64,000 nucleotides of DNA from Labrys wisconsinensis (GTDB lineage: Bacteria; Pseudomonadota; Alphaproteobacteria; Rhizobiales; Labraceae), in the NCBI RefSeq assembly GCF_030814995.1, contig NZ_JAUSVX010000004.1, forward strand, positions 310,001-374,000. Direction: 5' to 3'. Within the stretch, counting starts at the first letter, position 1. Every line of letters begins with the position of its first letter. Below the pieces are notes generated by a model. It saw only the letters and a program-made list of their open reading frames with translations, was not told the DNA's origin and searched no databases. Below, piece after piece: positions 36,033 to 45,541 of this stretch. A program made the position numbers and the translations under genes.

Positions 36033-36527
36033 ATGAGGGCGAGCCGTCCGATCGCCCTGCACGTCAACGGCGCCGAGCATGCGGTGACGGCCGAGCCGTC
36101 GACGCCGCTGCTCTATCTCCTGCGCAACGACCTCGCCCTGAACGGCCCGAAATTTGGCTGCGGCCTCGGCGAATGCGGCGCCTGCACCGTGCTGCTCGAC
36201 GGCGTGGCGGCCCGCAGCTGCGTGGTGCCGGCCGCCATGGCCGAGGGCCGCGCCGTGGTGACGCTGGAGGGCCTGGCGCAGGGCGAAACGCTCGACCCGG
36301 TGCAGCAGGCCTTCATCGACGCCCAGGCGGCGCAGTGCGGCTATTGCCTCAACGGCATGATCATGACGGCCAAGGCTCTGCTCGACCGGGTGGCCGAGCC
36401 GGACGAGGCGGCCATTCGCGAGGAGCTGCGCTTCAACCTCTGCCGCTGCGGCACCCATGTCGAGATCCTGCGCGCGGTGCGGCTGGCGGCCGAGCGCCAC
36501 CGGGCGGCCCGGAGCGCGGCACCGTGA
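36033..36527 (+). CDS. nicA: Nicotinate dehydrogenase small subunit, (2Fe-2S)2 protein
   Basis: 164 residues from the ATG at 36033 (MRASRPIALHVNGAEHAV). Both clusters of the xanthine-oxidase family are complete: the plant-type Cys43/48/51/63 (FGCGLGECGACTVLLDG) and Cys102/105/137/139 (QCGYCLNGMI ... CRCG). It passes electrons from the molybdenum site of NicB to its cytochrome c domain. The stop overlaps the NicB GTG start. No FAD subunit is present, as in Pseudomonas NicAB. Related isoquinoline and aldehyde oxidases look alike; the nicotinate assignment rests on the gene context. Confidence 0.88.
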   Translation: MRASRPIALHVNGAEHAVTAEPSTPLLYLLRNDLALNGPKFGCGLGECGACTVLLDGVAARSCVVPAAMAEGRAVVTLEGLAQGETLDPVQQAFIDAQAAQCGYCLNGMIMTAKALLDRVAEPDEAAIREELRFNLCRCGTHVEILRAVRLAAERHRAARSAAP

Positions 36528-39500
36528 GCGCGGCCGAGCCGCTGTCGCGCGCGGCGCTGCTCCAGCGCAGCGGCGTGCTCGCCGTGGTGCGGCCCGGCCG
36601 GGATGGGGAGGACGAGCTGTTCCTCTGCCTGACCGAGGAAGGCGGCATCCTCGGCTTCAACGGCCATGTCGACCTCGGCACTGGCATCCGCACGGCGTTG
36701 GCGCAGATCGTCGCCGAGGAGCTCGACGTCGGCCTCGCCGACGTCACCATGGTGCTCGGCCACACCGCCCTGGCGCCGAACCAGGGTCCGACCATCGCCA
36801 GCGAGACCATCCAGGTCACCGCCGCGCCGCTGCGCCGTGCCGCAGCCCAGGCCCGCCGCCATCTCCTGGCGCTCGCCGCCGAGGTGCTCGACCGGCCGCT
36901 GGAGAGCCTGTCGACGCGCGAAGGCCGGGTGACGGCCGGGGAGGGCGGTCATGCCGCCGCCTATGGCGAGCTCCTCGGCAACCGGCGCATCCGCCTCGAG
37001 CTCGACGAGACGACGCCGGTCAAGCCGCCGGCCGAGTACCGTATCGTCGGCCGGCCGGTCGAGCGCACCGACATCCCGGCCAAGGCGACGGGCCGCGCCG
37101 TCTATGTCCACGACATGCGCCTGCCCGGCATGGTCCATGGCCGGGTGGTGCGCCCGCCCTATGCCGGCATCGACGGCGGCGAGTTCATCGGCCGCAGCCT
37201 GGTCTCGGTCGACGAGACCTCGGTCGCCGACATCCCCGGCATTCTCGCCGTGGTGCGGGAGGGCGACTTCCTCGGCGTGGTCGCCGAGCGCGAGGAGCAC
37301 GCGGTCGAGGCGGCCGCGGCGCTGAAGGCGACATGGCGGCCCTGGGCCGACGGGGAGGGGCTCGCCAATCTGGAGACGGCGCTGCGGGCCCGGCCGGTGC
37401 AATCGCGCCGCCTCGTCGACCAAGGCGATGTCGAGGCGGCGCTCGCCGTCGCGCCGAAGCGGCTCGATCGCACCTATCTCTGGCCCTACCAGCTGCACGG
37501 CTCGATCGGCCCGTCCTGCGCCGTGGCCGACTTCACGCCGGACGGCCTCAGGGTCTGGTCCGGCACGCAGAACCCCCATGCCATGCGTGCCGACCTCGCC
37601 CTGCTCACCGGCCTGCCGGAGGCTGGCATCGAGGTCGTGCGGCTGGAGGCGGCGGGGTGTTATGGCCGCAACTGCGCCGACGACGTCACCGCCGATGCGG
37701 CGCTGCTGTCGCGGGCGGTCGGCCGGCCGGTGCGGGTGCAGCTCACCCGCGAGCAGGAGCACCAGTGGGAGCCGAAGGGCGCCGCGCAGGTGATCGACGT
37801 CGCCGGCGCGCTCGGGCCCGGCGACAGCCTGGCGGCCTATGATTTCCAGACGCGCTATCCCTCCAACGCCGCCCCGACCCTGGCGCTGCTGCTGACCGGG
37901 CGCGTGCCGCCCGAGCCGGCCGTGCTGCAGATGGGCGATCGCACGGCGCTGCCCTCCTACGACTACCGGAACCTGCGCGTCACCGTTCACGACATGGCGC
38001 CGATCGTGCGCGCGTCCTGGCTGCGCGGCGTCTCGGCCATGCCGAACGTCTTCGCCCACGAGAGCTTCATCGACGAGCTCGCCGTCGAGGCCGGCGCCGA
38101 CCCGGTCGCGTTCCGCCTGCGCCATCTCACCGACCCGCGCGCCGCCGAGCTGACGCGGGCGACGGCCGAGCGCGCCGGCTGGACGCCGCGCACCGGCCCG
38201 GCCGGCGCCGAGGCGGAGGACGAGGTGGTGCACGGGCGCGGCTTCGCCCAGGCCCGCTATGTCCACGGCAAATGGCCCGGCGTCGGCGCCGCCTGGTCGG
38301 CCTGGGTGGCCGACGTGGCGGTCAACCGCTCGACCGGCGAGGTCAGCGTCACCCGGGTCGTCGTCGGCCAGGACACGGGCATGATGATCAACCCCGCGGG
38401 GGTGCAGCACCAGATCCACGGCAATGTCGTGCAGTCGACCAGCCGCATCCTCAAGGAGGAGGTCAGCTTCAGCGAGACCCGCGCCGTCGCCAGCCGGGAA
38501 TGGGGCGCCTATCCCATCCTGACCTTTCCCGAGCTGCCGGCCATCGACGTGGTCATGCTGGACCGGCCGGACCAGCCGCCGATGGGGGCGGGCGAATCCG
38601 CCTCGGTGCCGAGCGCGGCGGCGATCGTCAATGCGGTCTACGACGCCACCGGCGTGCGCTTCCGCGAGCTGCCGCTGACGCCCGAGCGGGTGCTGGCCGG
38701 GCTCGGCCGCCTGCCGCCGCGGCCGGCCGCCCCGCCGCCCCGCCGCAAGCGCCGCTTCGCCTGGCTGGCCGGCTTCGGCGCGCTCTTCGCCGGCCTCGGC
38801 GGGCTCGCCGCCACGGCCCTGCCGATCCGGCCCGCCATCGCCCCGATCGAGCGGCCCGATCCCGCTGCCTTCGCGCCGCAGACCATCGAGCGCGGCCGGC
38901 TCATGGCGGCGCTCGGCGCCTGCGCGGTCTGCCATACCGTGGCGGGCGGACGGGCCCTTGCCGGCGGCCTGGCGCTCGAGACCCCGTTCGGCACGGTGAC
39001 GACCACCAACATCACGCCCGATGTCGAGACCGGCATCGGCGCCTGGTCCTATCCCGCTTTCGAGCGGGCGATGCGCGAGGGCGTCCACCGCGACGGACGG
39101 CATCTCTACCCTGCCTTCCCCTATCCGAGCTTCGCCAAGGCCAGCGATGCCGACCTGCAGGCGCTCTACGCCTTCCTGATGGCGCAGCCCGCGGTGAAGC
39201 AGGCCAATGTGGAAAGCCGGCTAACTTTTCCCTTCAACCTTCGGCCGCTGATGGCCGGCTGGAACCTGCTGTTCAACCGCGGTACCAGTCCGGCACCCGA
39301 TCCGACCCGCCCGGACGCCTGGAACCGCGGGCGCACCCTCGTCGACGGGCTCGGCCATTGCGGCGCCTGCCACACGCCGCGCAACGCCCTCGGGGCCGAG
39401 CGCGGCGGGGCGGCCTATCTCGCTGGCGGCGAGGCCGAGGGCTGGGATGCGCCGGCGCTGACCCGGCTGTCCGCGGCGCCGGTGCCCTGGAGCGAAAAGG

Positions 39501-40030
39501 AACTCTACGCCTATCTCCGCACCGGCGCATCGGCCCATCACGGCGCCGCGGCCGGGCCGATGGCGCCCGTCGTGGACGAGCTGAAGGCGCTGCCGGATGC
39601 GGATATCCGCGCCATGGCGGCCTATCTCGCCAGCTTCAACGATGCCCTGCCGCCGGACGAGGCCGAGGCGAAGGCGCAGGCGGCCGCGGCCGGCGTGCCG
39701 GTGCCGGCGGGCTTCAGCGCCGCAGCCCGGCTCTATGACGGGGCCTGCGCCACCTGCCACGAGGCGGGGCGCGGGGCGGTGCTGGCGGGCGCCGGCCAGC
39801 CGCTCGGCCTCCACACCAGCCTCCACGCGGAGCGGCCCGACACCTTCCTGCGGGCCGTGCTGGCAGGGATCGAGCGGCCGGCGGACGGCGCCATGCCGGG
39901 CTTCGCGGCGACGCTGGACGACCGCCAGATCGCCGAGCTTGCGGCCTATGTCCGCGCCCGCTTCGCGCCGGGCCGGCCGCCATGGCAGGATGTGGCCGAG
40001 ACCGCGGCGCGGCTGCGGGCCGCACCGTGA
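36524..40030 (+). CDS. nicB: Nicotinate dehydrogenase large subunit: molybdopterin domain fused to triheme cytochrome c
   Basis: 1168 residues from the GTG at 36524, which overlaps the nicA stop (GTGA). Residues 1 to about 735 are an aldehyde-oxidase-type molybdopterin domain (GFNGHVDLGTGIRTALAQI; GEYR-like PAEYRIVGRPVERTDIP; GAGESASVPSAAAI). A membrane helix follows at about 745-768 (FAWLAGFGALFAGLGGLAA). Three c-type heme motifs are at residues 800 (CAVCH), 946 (CGACH) and 1075 (CATCH). This is the NicB architecture of Pseudomonas: it hydroxylates nicotinate at C6 with water and sends electrons to the respiratory chain. Isonicotinate or another N-heterocycle cannot be excluded. Confidence 0.9.
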   Translation: MSAAEPLSRAALLQRSGVLAVVRPGRDGEDELFLCLTEEGGILGFNGHVDLGTGIRTALAQIVAEELDVGLADVTMVLGHTALAPNQGPTIASETIQVTAAPLRRAAAQARRHLLALAAEVLDRPLESLSTREGRVTAGEGGHAAAYGELLGNRRIRLELDETTPVKPPAEYRIVGRPVERTDIPAKATGRAVYVHDMRLPGMVHGRVVRPPYAGIDGGEFIGRSLVSVDETSVADIPGILAVVREGDFLGVVAEREEHAVEAAAALKATWRPWADGEGLANLETALRARPVQSRRLVDQGDVEAALAVAPKRLDRTYLWPYQLHGSIGPSCAVADFTPDGLRVWSGTQNPHAMRADLALLTGLPEAGIEVVRLEAAGCYGRNCADDVTADAALLSRAVGRPVRVQLTREQEHQWEPKGAAQVIDVAGALGPGDSLAAYDFQTRYPSNAAPTLALLLTGRVPPEPAVLQMGDRTALPSYDYRNLRVTVHDMAPIVRASWLRGVSAMPNVFAHESFIDELAVEAGADPVAFRLRHLTDPRAAELTRATAERAGWTPRTGPAGAEAEDEVVHGRGFAQARYVHGKWPGVGAAWSAWVADVAVNRSTGEVSVTRVVVGQDTGMMINPAGVQHQIHGNVVQSTSRILKEEVSFSETRAVASREWGAYPILTFPELPAIDVVMLDRPDQPPMGAGESASVPSAAAIVNAVYDATGVRFRELPLTPERVLAGLGRLPPRPAAPPPRRKRRFAWLAGFGALFAGLGGLAATALPIRPAIAPIERPDPAAFAPQTIERGRLMAALGACAVCHTVAGGRALAGGLALETPFGTVTTTNITPDVETGIGAWSYPAFERAMREGVHRDGRHLYPAFPYPSFAKASDADLQALYAFLMAQPAVKQANVESRLTFPFNLRPLMAGWNLLFNRGTSPAPDPTRPDAWNRGRTLVDGLGHCGACHTPRNALGAERGGAAYLAGGEAEGWDAPALTRLSAAPVPWSEKELYAYLRTGASAHHGAAAGPMAPVVDELKALPDADIRAMAAYLASFNDALPPDEAEAKAQAAAAGVPVPAGFSAAARLYDGACATCHEAGRGAVLAGAGQPLGLHTSLHAERPDTFLRAVLAGIERPADGAMPGFAATLDDRQIAELAAYVRARFAPGRPPWQDVAETAARLRAAP

Positions 40031-40638
40031 TGGGGGAGGCCGGCATGGCGCTGGAGCCGCTGGGACAGCGGGCTCTGCATGTGGCGATCGACATGCAGCG
40101 GCTGTTCGCCGAGCCGACGGACTGGTACGTGCCGGCCCTTGCCGGCATCGTCGCGAATGTCGAGCGGCTGGCGCGAGAACGGGCGGACCTGACGCTGTTC
40201 GCCCGCTTCCTCGTGCCGCCGAGCGCGGCCGAGGCGCCGGGGCGCTGGCGCCGCCATTACCAGCGCTGGCCGTCGGTGGCCGGCGACCGGCTCGATCCCG
40301 CGCTCATCGACCTGGTCGCGCCGCTGGCGACGCTGGCCCGGCCCGACCGGGTCATCGACAAGCACGGCTATTCGGTTTTCGGCGCGGAGGGCTTCGCCGG
40401 GATGCTGGCGCATCGGGGCGTGGACGCGCTGGTCTTCAGCGGCGTCGAGACCGATGTCTGCGTGCTGGCGAGCGTGCTCGACGCGGTCGACCTCGGCCTG
40501 CGCGTCGTGGTCGTGTCGGACGCGGTGACGAGCGCGGACCTCGATGTCCACGCCATCGTGCTCGGCCGGCTGCTGCCGCGCCTTGATGCCCAGGTCGAGA
40601 TTGCCACGACCGAGGCCGTGCTCGCCGCCTGGGCGTAG
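40030..40638 (+). CDS. Isochorismatase-family cysteine hydrolase
   Basis: 202 residues from the ATG at 40030, which shares one base with the nicB stop. The Asp-Lys-Cys triad is visible: Asp in [12 protein letters not shown], Lys in [11 protein letters not shown] and Cys in [17 protein letters not shown]. Members hydrolyse amides such as nicotinamide, maleamate or N-carbamoyl compounds. Inside this operon it might make nicotinate from an amide or act on a ring-opened intermediate. It is not the standard PncA length pattern, and the substrate is open. Confidence 0.85.
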   Translation: MGEAGMALEPLGQRALHVAIDMQRLFAEPTDWYVPALAGIVANVERLARERADLTLFARFLVPPSAAEAPGRWRRHYQRWPSVAGDRLDPALIDLVAPLATLARPDRVIDKHGYSVFGAEGFAGMLAHRGVDALVFSGVETDVCVLASVLDAVDLGLRVVVVSDAVTSADLDVHAIVLGRLLPRLDAQVEIATTEAVLAAWA

Positions 40639-40642
40639 CCGC

Positions 40643-41839
40643 CTACTTCACCACGCTCGGGATCTTCTCGGCCGGCGGCGTGTTGCGGCTGCGGCCGAGG
40701 CGGACCTGTCCGTCGATCACCACCATGCCGATGCCGGGCAGGTCGCCGAGCTGGATGCTGTCGAGGAAATCCCGGCCGGCGGAATGCTGCGCCTTGTCCA
40801 TGAACACGAAATCGGCGGCGCGGCCCGGCTCGATCAGGCCGCAGTCGAGGCTGCGCATGCGCGCGGTGTTGCCGGTGGCGAAGCAGAAGGCGATCTCGGC
40901 CGGCACGTCGCCGAGGGAGGAGAGCAGCGAGACCATGCGGGCGATGCCGAGGGGCTGCACGCCGGAGCCGGCCGGCCCGTCGGTGCCGAGGATGACGCGT
41001 TCCAGCTGCCCCATTTCGCGCGCGGTGCGCAGGGTGTAGAGCGCGGCGCGCTCGTTGCCGTTGTGCACCAGCTCCAGGCCGCGGCGGCAGCCCTCGCAGA
41101 TGCAGCGGATCTCCTTGTCCGGCAGGGCCGTGTGGCCGCCATTGACATGGCCGACCACGTCCGTGTCCGCCTCCAGCACCACGTCGGCGCCGATCAGCCC
41201 GGAGCCGGGGATCGAGGGGCCGCCGGTGTGGATGGTCGACTGGATGCCGTATTTGCGGGCCCAGGCCACCATCTGACGGGCCGTCGCGCCGTCCTTGACG
41301 CCGCCGAGCCCGACCTCGCCGAGCAGCCTGACGCCGGCCGCGGCGAGCTCCTTGAAGTCCTCCTCCACCATGCCCGGCTCGATGACAGGCGCGCCGGCAT
41401 GGATCTTGACCCCGCCGGGCCGGAAGGCGGTGAAGGCGCGCTGGGCGAAGATCGCCATGGCCTTGAGGCCGACCACGTCGCGCGGCCGGCCGGGCGTGTG
41501 CACCTCGCCGGCCGAGATCATCGTGGTGACGCCGCCGTTCATGGTCGAGTCGATCCAGCCGAGCTGGTTCTGGCGCGGCGTCCAGTCGCCGGCGACGGGA
41601 TGGACGTGGCTGTCGATCAGCCCGGGCGCCAGCACCGTGCCGTTGGCGTCAACGACGTTGGCGGCCCCTTCCGTGTCGAGATCCCCATAGCGGCCGACCG
41701 CGGCGATGCGCCCGCCGACGGCGACGACGGTGTCGGCGTCCAGGATCGGGTTGGCGATGTCGCCGCTCAGCATCAGGCCGACATTGCGAATCACCAGCTT
41801 GTGGTCGGGATGGGTTTGGGCGGCGACGGGCTCGGCCAT
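40643..41839 (-). CDS. ena: Enamidase (6-oxo-tetrahydronicotinate hydrolase)-like amidohydrolase
   Basis: 398 residues from the ATG at 41839 ([23 protein letters not shown]). The amidohydrolase HxH is at His78/His80 ([14 protein letters not shown]). Further metal-ligand candidates are EVGLGG-type [37 protein letters not shown] and the late aspartate in [14 protein letters not shown]. It resembles the Fe/Zn enamidase of Eubacterium barkeri, which opens 1,4,5,6-tetrahydro-6-oxonicotinate to 2-formylglutarate and ammonia. It converges on the cysteine hydrolase and is divergent from the ferredoxin across operator B. Confidence 0.82.
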   Translation of the reverse strand: MAEPVAAQTHPDHKLVIRNVGLMLSGDIANPILDADTVVAVGGRIAAVGRYGDLDTEGAANVVDANGTVLAPGLIDSHVHPVAGDWTPRQNQLGWIDSTMNGGVTTMISAGEVHTPGRPRDVVGLKAMAIFAQRAFTAFRPGGVKIHAGAPVIEPGMVEEDFKELAAAGVRLLGEVGLGGVKDGATARQMVAWARKYGIQSTIHTGGPSIPGSGLIGADVVLEADTDVVGHVNGGHTALPDKEIRCICEGCRRGLELVHNGNERAALYTLRTAREMGQLERVILGTDGPAGSGVQPLGIARMVSLLSSLGDVPAEIAFCFATGNTARMRSLDCGLIEPGRAADFVFMDKAQHSAGRDFLDSIQLGDLPGIGMVVIDGQVRLGRSRNTPPAEKIPSVVK

Positions 41840-41921
41840 GATGGTCCCTCTGTCCTCTCCGGCCGCGGTGCCGCGGCCCCGGAGCGCCACCCGGTTGACA
41901 GGCCGGGCGTGCGCTGCAATA

Positions 41922-41939
41922 TTGTTAGCACACAAACGA
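41922..41939. promoter_or_regulatory. Nic-regulon operator B
   Basis: TTGTTAGCACACAAACGA (reverse TCGTTTGTGTGCTAACAA). It lies between the divergent enamidase (83 bases away) and ferredoxin (38 bases away) and shares 14 of 18 bases with site A in the same orientation. Confidence 0.7.
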
Positions 41940-41977
41940 GTTTTGGCAACGACCGTTCAGGCCCGACGAGTCTGCCC

Positions 41978-42307
41978 ATGACCTTCGCCGTCACCGACGC
42001 CCGCATCCGCTGCAAGTATATGGACTGCGTCTCGGTCTGTCCGGTCGACTGTTTCTACGAGGGCGAGACCATGCTGGTCATCCACCCCGTGGAATGCATC
42101 CATTGCGGCGTGTGCGAGCCGGAATGCCCGGCCGACGCGATCGTGCCCGACACGGCGGCGGGCGCCGCGCCCTGGCTCGAGCTCAATGCGCGGCTCGCGG
42201 CGGTCTGGCCGAACATCACGCGCAAGGGCACGCCGCCCGCCGATGCCGACGCCTGGAAGGGCGTGCCGGGCAAGCTGGCCTATCTCTCGCAAGGCCCCGG
42301 CGGCTGA
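41978..42307 (+). CDS. 7Fe-type ferredoxin (FdxA-like)
   Basis: 109 residues. The N-terminal cluster residues are [15 protein letters not shown] and the C-terminal ones [12 protein letters not shown], the layout of FdxA ferredoxins with one [3Fe-4S] and one [4Fe-4S] cluster. It is followed after 61 bases by a ferredoxin-NADP reductase. As 6-hydroxynicotinate reductase (EC 1.3.7.1) takes electrons from ferredoxin, this protein is the likely donor for the product of 48174-49661. Operator B precedes it. Confidence 0.92.
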   Translation: MTFAVTDARIRCKYMDCVSVCPVDCFYEGETMLVIHPVECIHCGVCEPECPADAIVPDTAAGAAPWLELNARLAAVWPNITRKGTPPADADAWKGVPGKLAYLSQGPGG

Positions 42308-42368
42308 TGCCGGCCTTCCCGCGCCACTGTCCCGTTCCGCAACGCTTTCCCGTCCGACGAGCCGTCCC

Positions 42369-43142
42369 ATGAGCAATTTCCACGAAGAGCGCGTCCTCAG
42401 CGTCCACCACTGGACCGACACCCTGTTCAGCTTCAGGACGACGCGCGACGCGACGTTCCGCTTCCGCAACGGCGAGTTCACCATGATCGGGCTCCGGGTG
42501 GACGACCGGCCGCTGCTGCGCGCCTACAGCGTCGTCAGCACCAATTACGACGAGACCCTCGAATTCTTCTCGATCAAGGTGCCGGACGGGCCGCTGACCT
42601 CGCGCCTGCAGCACCTCAAGGTCGGCGACCCCATCATCGTCGGCAAGAAGGCGACGGGCACGCTGGTGCTCGACAATCTCCGGCAGGGGAGGCACCTCTA
42701 CCTCCTCGGCACCGGCACCGGCCTTGCCCCGTTCCTGTCGCTCATCCGCGACCCCGAGACCTACGAGCGCTTCGAGAAGGTGGTCCTGGTGCACGGCTGC
42801 CGCCAGGTGGCCGAGCTCGCCTATGGCGAGATGATCACCAGGACGCTGCCGGAGGACGAGTTCCTCGGCGAGTTCGTGCGCGAGCAGCTCATCTACTATC
42901 CCACGGTGACGCGCGAGGATTTCCGCAACCGCGGCCGCATCACCGACCTCATGCGCTCGGGCAGGTTCTACGAGGATATCGGGCTGCCGCCGCTCGACCG
43001 GGAGCACGACCGCTTCATGCTCTGCGGCAGCCCGCAGATGCTCGTCGACCTCAAGGCCATGTTCCTGGAGCACGGCCTGCAGGAGGGCAATCACGGCGAG
43101 CCGGGCGACTTCGTCATCGAGCGGGCCTTCGTGGAGAAGTGA
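42369..43142 (+). CDS. fpr: Ferredoxin--NADP reductase
   Basis: 257 residues from the ATG at 42369 (MSNFHEERVLSVHHWTD). The FAD motif is LLRAYSVVS, the pyrophosphate stretch SIKVPDGPLTS, the NADP motif GTGTGLAPFLS, and the C-terminus MLCGSPQML ... FVIERAFVEK is that of bacterial subclass I FPR. It would reduce the upstream ferredoxin with NADPH and thereby feed the reductive step of the pathway. The gene ends 29 bases inside the convergent regulator gene. Confidence 0.93.
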   Translation: MSNFHEERVLSVHHWTDTLFSFRTTRDATFRFRNGEFTMIGLRVDDRPLLRAYSVVSTNYDETLEFFSIKVPDGPLTSRLQHLKVGDPIIVGKKATGTLVLDNLRQGRHLYLLGTGTGLAPFLSLIRDPETYERFEKVVLVHGCRQVAELAYGEMITRTLPEDEFLGEFVREQLIYYPTVTREDFRNRGRITDLMRSGRFYEDIGLPPLDREHDRFMLCGSPQMLVDLKAMFLEHGLQEGNHGEPGDFVIERAFVEK

Positions 43143-43899
43143 CGGCGAGGGCGTTGCGCGTCGCCTCGTCGGCGAGGTCGAGGCCGAAGCGCTCGGCCAG
43201 CCGCCCGATGCGGTAGCGCAGCGTCGAGACGTGCAGGCCGAGCCGGTCGGCGCTGGCCTGGTAGCGCCCGCCGGTGCGGGCGAAGACGAGCGCCGTCTCG
43301 GCGAGAACCGGCTCTGCCGCGGCGATGCGGGTGAGGAGCGCGGTCGCGCCCTCCTCCGCCGCCGGCTCCCGTCCGGCGCCCCGCGCCGCCTCGAGCCGGC
43401 GCTCCGCCGCCAGCATCGCTCCGGCGATCCGCGCCAGCGCCGCGAGCAGCGCGGCCTCGGCCGCTGCCACCGCGTGGGTCCGGGGGGCATGCAGGCTGAT
43501 GACCAGCCGGCGGCCGGCCGCATCCCGCGCCTGCGTCGGCAGCACGGCGACTGCGCGATAGCCCTGCACGCCGGCGTCGATGCGATAGAGCGGGAATGCC
43601 GCGTCCGCCTGCATATCCGCGCAGAGGAAGGGCTCGCCGCTGTCAAGCACGTGCCGTGCCGGGCTGGCGGCCAGCGGCCAGCGCGTCGGCAGGCCTTCGA
43701 ACAGCGGCCCGCCCGCGCCGTGCTGGGCGAGGAGATGCACGAGGCCGCCCTCGACGCCGAGCAGGCCGCTGGCCGACCAGGGCGGCACGAGGGCGCAGAA
43801 GGATCCGAGCACGGCCGGAGCCATGGGCTCGCCGGCCTCGGCCGCGCCGTCGAGACGGGAGGCGAAACGGGCGATCAGGCCGGCATCCATGGTGGTCAT
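43114..43899 (-). CDS. PucR/CdaR-type regulator with GAF-like sensor
   Basis: 261 residues from the ATG at 43899 (MTTMDAGLIARFASRLDGAA); other ATGs at 43890 and 43911 are possible. An N-terminal GAF-like sensor (about residues 15-165) is followed by a PucR-type HTH at the C-terminus: LVFARTGGRYQASADRLGLH and STLRYRIGRLAERFGLDL. It is divergent from the luciferase-like monooxygenase, and a perfect 7-1-7 palindrome touches its start. It overlaps the end of fpr by 29 bases. It probably controls the monooxygenase rather than the nic genes. Confidence 0.82.
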   Translation of the reverse strand: MTTMDAGLIARFASRLDGAAEAGEPMAPAVLGSFCALVPPWSASGLLGVEGGLVHLLAQHGAGGPLFEGLPTRWPLAASPARHVLDSGEPFLCADMQADAAFPLYRIDAGVQGYRAVAVLPTQARDAAGRRLVISLHAPRTHAVAAAEAALLAALARIAGAMLAAERRLEAARGAGREPAAEEGATALLTRIAAAEPVLAETALVFARTGGRYQASADRLGLHVSTLRYRIGRLAERFGLDLADEATRNALAVTSPRRPAR

Positions 43900-43914
43900 C
43901 CTATGAATCATAGG
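43900..43914. promoter_or_regulatory. Palindrome CCTATGA-A-TCATAGG
   Basis: A perfect 7-1-7 inverted repeat directly upstream of the regulator's ATG (43899) and 92 bases upstream of the divergent monooxygenase. Its position suggests autoregulation by the PucR-type protein. Confidence 0.6.
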
Positions 43915-44005
43915 ACAACTACGCCCTGGCTGCCGCGGTTTCGAGGGAAGATTCGCGGCCGGCCCGCTGGCATGATCGGCCTCGCCTCGACCGATAGGAC
44001 CGATC

Positions 44006-45307
44006 ATGCCGCGCCAGATGCACTTCATGGCCTATCTCAAGACCGGGCCGACCGCGACCCATGCCGGCGGCTGGCGCCATCCGGAATCGACGCTGGGCGA
44101 TATTTTCGAGCCGACCCGCTACGAGCACATCGCCCGGGTGCTGGAGGATGCCTGCTTCGACGGCTGCTTCTTCGCCGACCTCTTCGGCCTCTACGACATC
44201 CACAGGGGCGGCTTCGACACCTATGTCGAGCGCGGCGGCCAGATCAGCTTCCTCGACCCGATGGTGGTGCTGCCGATCATGGCGCGGGCGACGACCCGTC
44301 TCGGCCTCGGCGCGACGCTGTCGACCACGCTGTTCAACGCCTACCATCTCGCCCGCTCGCTGCTGTCGCTCGACGTCCTGAGCAAGGGCCGCGTCGCCTG
44401 GAACATCGTGACGTCGGCGACCGAGCTCGAGGCGCAGAACTTCGGCCTCGCCAATCTGCCGCCGAAGGAGGCGCGCTACGACCATGCCGACGAGGTGCTG
44501 GAGGCCTGCATGGCGCTCTGGCGCAGCTGGGAGCCCGACGCCTTCGTGCTCGACAAGGCGGCCGGCCGCCTCGCCGATCCGGCCAAGGTGCATTATGCCG
44601 ACTATGCCGGCACCAGCGTGCGCACGCGCGGGCCGCTGTCGATCCCGCCGAGCGCCCAGGGCCACCCCGTGCTGATGCAGGCCGGCGCCTCGGAGCGCGG
44701 CCGGGACTTCGCGGCGCGCTGGGCCGAGGTGGTGTTCGCGGCCCAGTCCGGCAAGGACGCCATGCGGGCCTTCTACCGCGATCTCAAGGACCGCATGGAC
44801 CGGCGGGGCCGCCGGCCCGAGGACTGCGCCGTCCTGGTGCAGACCACCTGCATCGTCGGCGAGACCGATGCGATCGCCCGCGACAAGGCCGACTATGTCA
44901 ACAGTCTCGCCGAGGAGGAGCTCATGCTCGCCAATACGTCCAGCAATGTCGGCGTCGACATGAGCCGCTACCGCGAGGGCGAGGCGCTGGCGAGCCTGCA
45001 GGGCGCGCAGGGCATCCAGGGCGCCGTCGACCTCCTGGAGCAGGTGCGGGCGCAGCAGAACCTCACCCTCGGCGAGGCGGCGCGGCGGCTCCTGCCCAAC
45101 CAGATCATCGGCTCGCCCGTCACCGTCGCCGACCGGCTGGAGGAGCTGTTCCGCGCCGAGGCCTGCGACGGCTTCGTGCTGACGCCGGCGACCTTCCCCA
45201 CCAGCCACGAGGCCTTCGCCCGCGCCGTAGTGCCGGAGCTGCAGCGCCGAGGCCTGTTCCGCACGGCGTATCGGGGGCGGACGCTGCGCGAGCACTTGAG
45301 GGAGTGA
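44006..45307 (+). CDS. Luciferase-like FMN-dependent monooxygenase (NtaA/SnaA/DszA family)
   Basis: 433 residues starting MPRQMHFMAYLKTGPTATHAG. The family order is clear: a bacterial-luciferase TIM barrel with FADLFGLYD, LGLGATLSTTLFNAYHLARS, GRVAWNIVTSATELEAQNFG and LMQAGASERGRDFAA. Members oxidise chelators, sulfonates or heterocycles with FMNH2 and oxygen. No flavin reductase is adjacent; fpr could supply reduced flavin indirectly. It lies inside the nicotinate region but has no copy of the nic operator, only the PucR-side palindrome, so it may serve a different substrate. Confidence 0.9.
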   Translation: MPRQMHFMAYLKTGPTATHAGGWRHPESTLGDIFEPTRYEHIARVLEDACFDGCFFADLFGLYDIHRGGFDTYVERGGQISFLDPMVVLPIMARATTRLGLGATLSTTLFNAYHLARSLLSLDVLSKGRVAWNIVTSATELEAQNFGLANLPPKEARYDHADEVLEACMALWRSWEPDAFVLDKAAGRLADPAKVHYADYAGTSVRTRGPLSIPPSAQGHPVLMQAGASERGRDFAARWAEVVFAAQSGKDAMRAFYRDLKDRMDRRGRRPEDCAVLVQTTCIVGETDAIARDKADYVNSLAEEELMLANTSSNVGVDMSRYREGEALASLQGAQGIQGAVDLLEQVRAQQNLTLGEAARRLLPNQIIGSPVTVADRLEELFRAEACDGFVLTPATFPTSHEAFARAVVPELQRRGLFRTAYRGRTLREHLRE

Positions 45308-45342
45308 GGCGTGCGAACGCTATCGGCGGCACCAACCGCGAC

Positions 45343-45472
45343 CGTCATGGACGGGCTTGTCCCGTCCATCCACGCGAACTCCGTCGGTTGATGAAAGTGC
45401 ACGGGCTGCGGCTGCGAGGGCCCCGCGTTCGTCGCGTTCGCGTGGATGGACGGGACAAGCCCGTCCATGACG
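45343..45472. repeat. REP doublet 1 (inverted pair)
   Basis: Two 37-base units at 45343-45379 and 45436-45472 are inverted copies of each other, separated by 56 bases. Each unit contains a 9-bp stem, ATGGACGGG / CCCGTCCAT, with a 5-base loop. This is the REPIN arrangement (two REPs in inverted orientation). Confidence 0.85.
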
Positions 45473-45541
45473 ATGAGGTTCTGACGCAATGAAAGCCGAC
45501 GCGCTGTTGCCTTCGGCGTCACGATCGCCGAGCTTCCTGCC

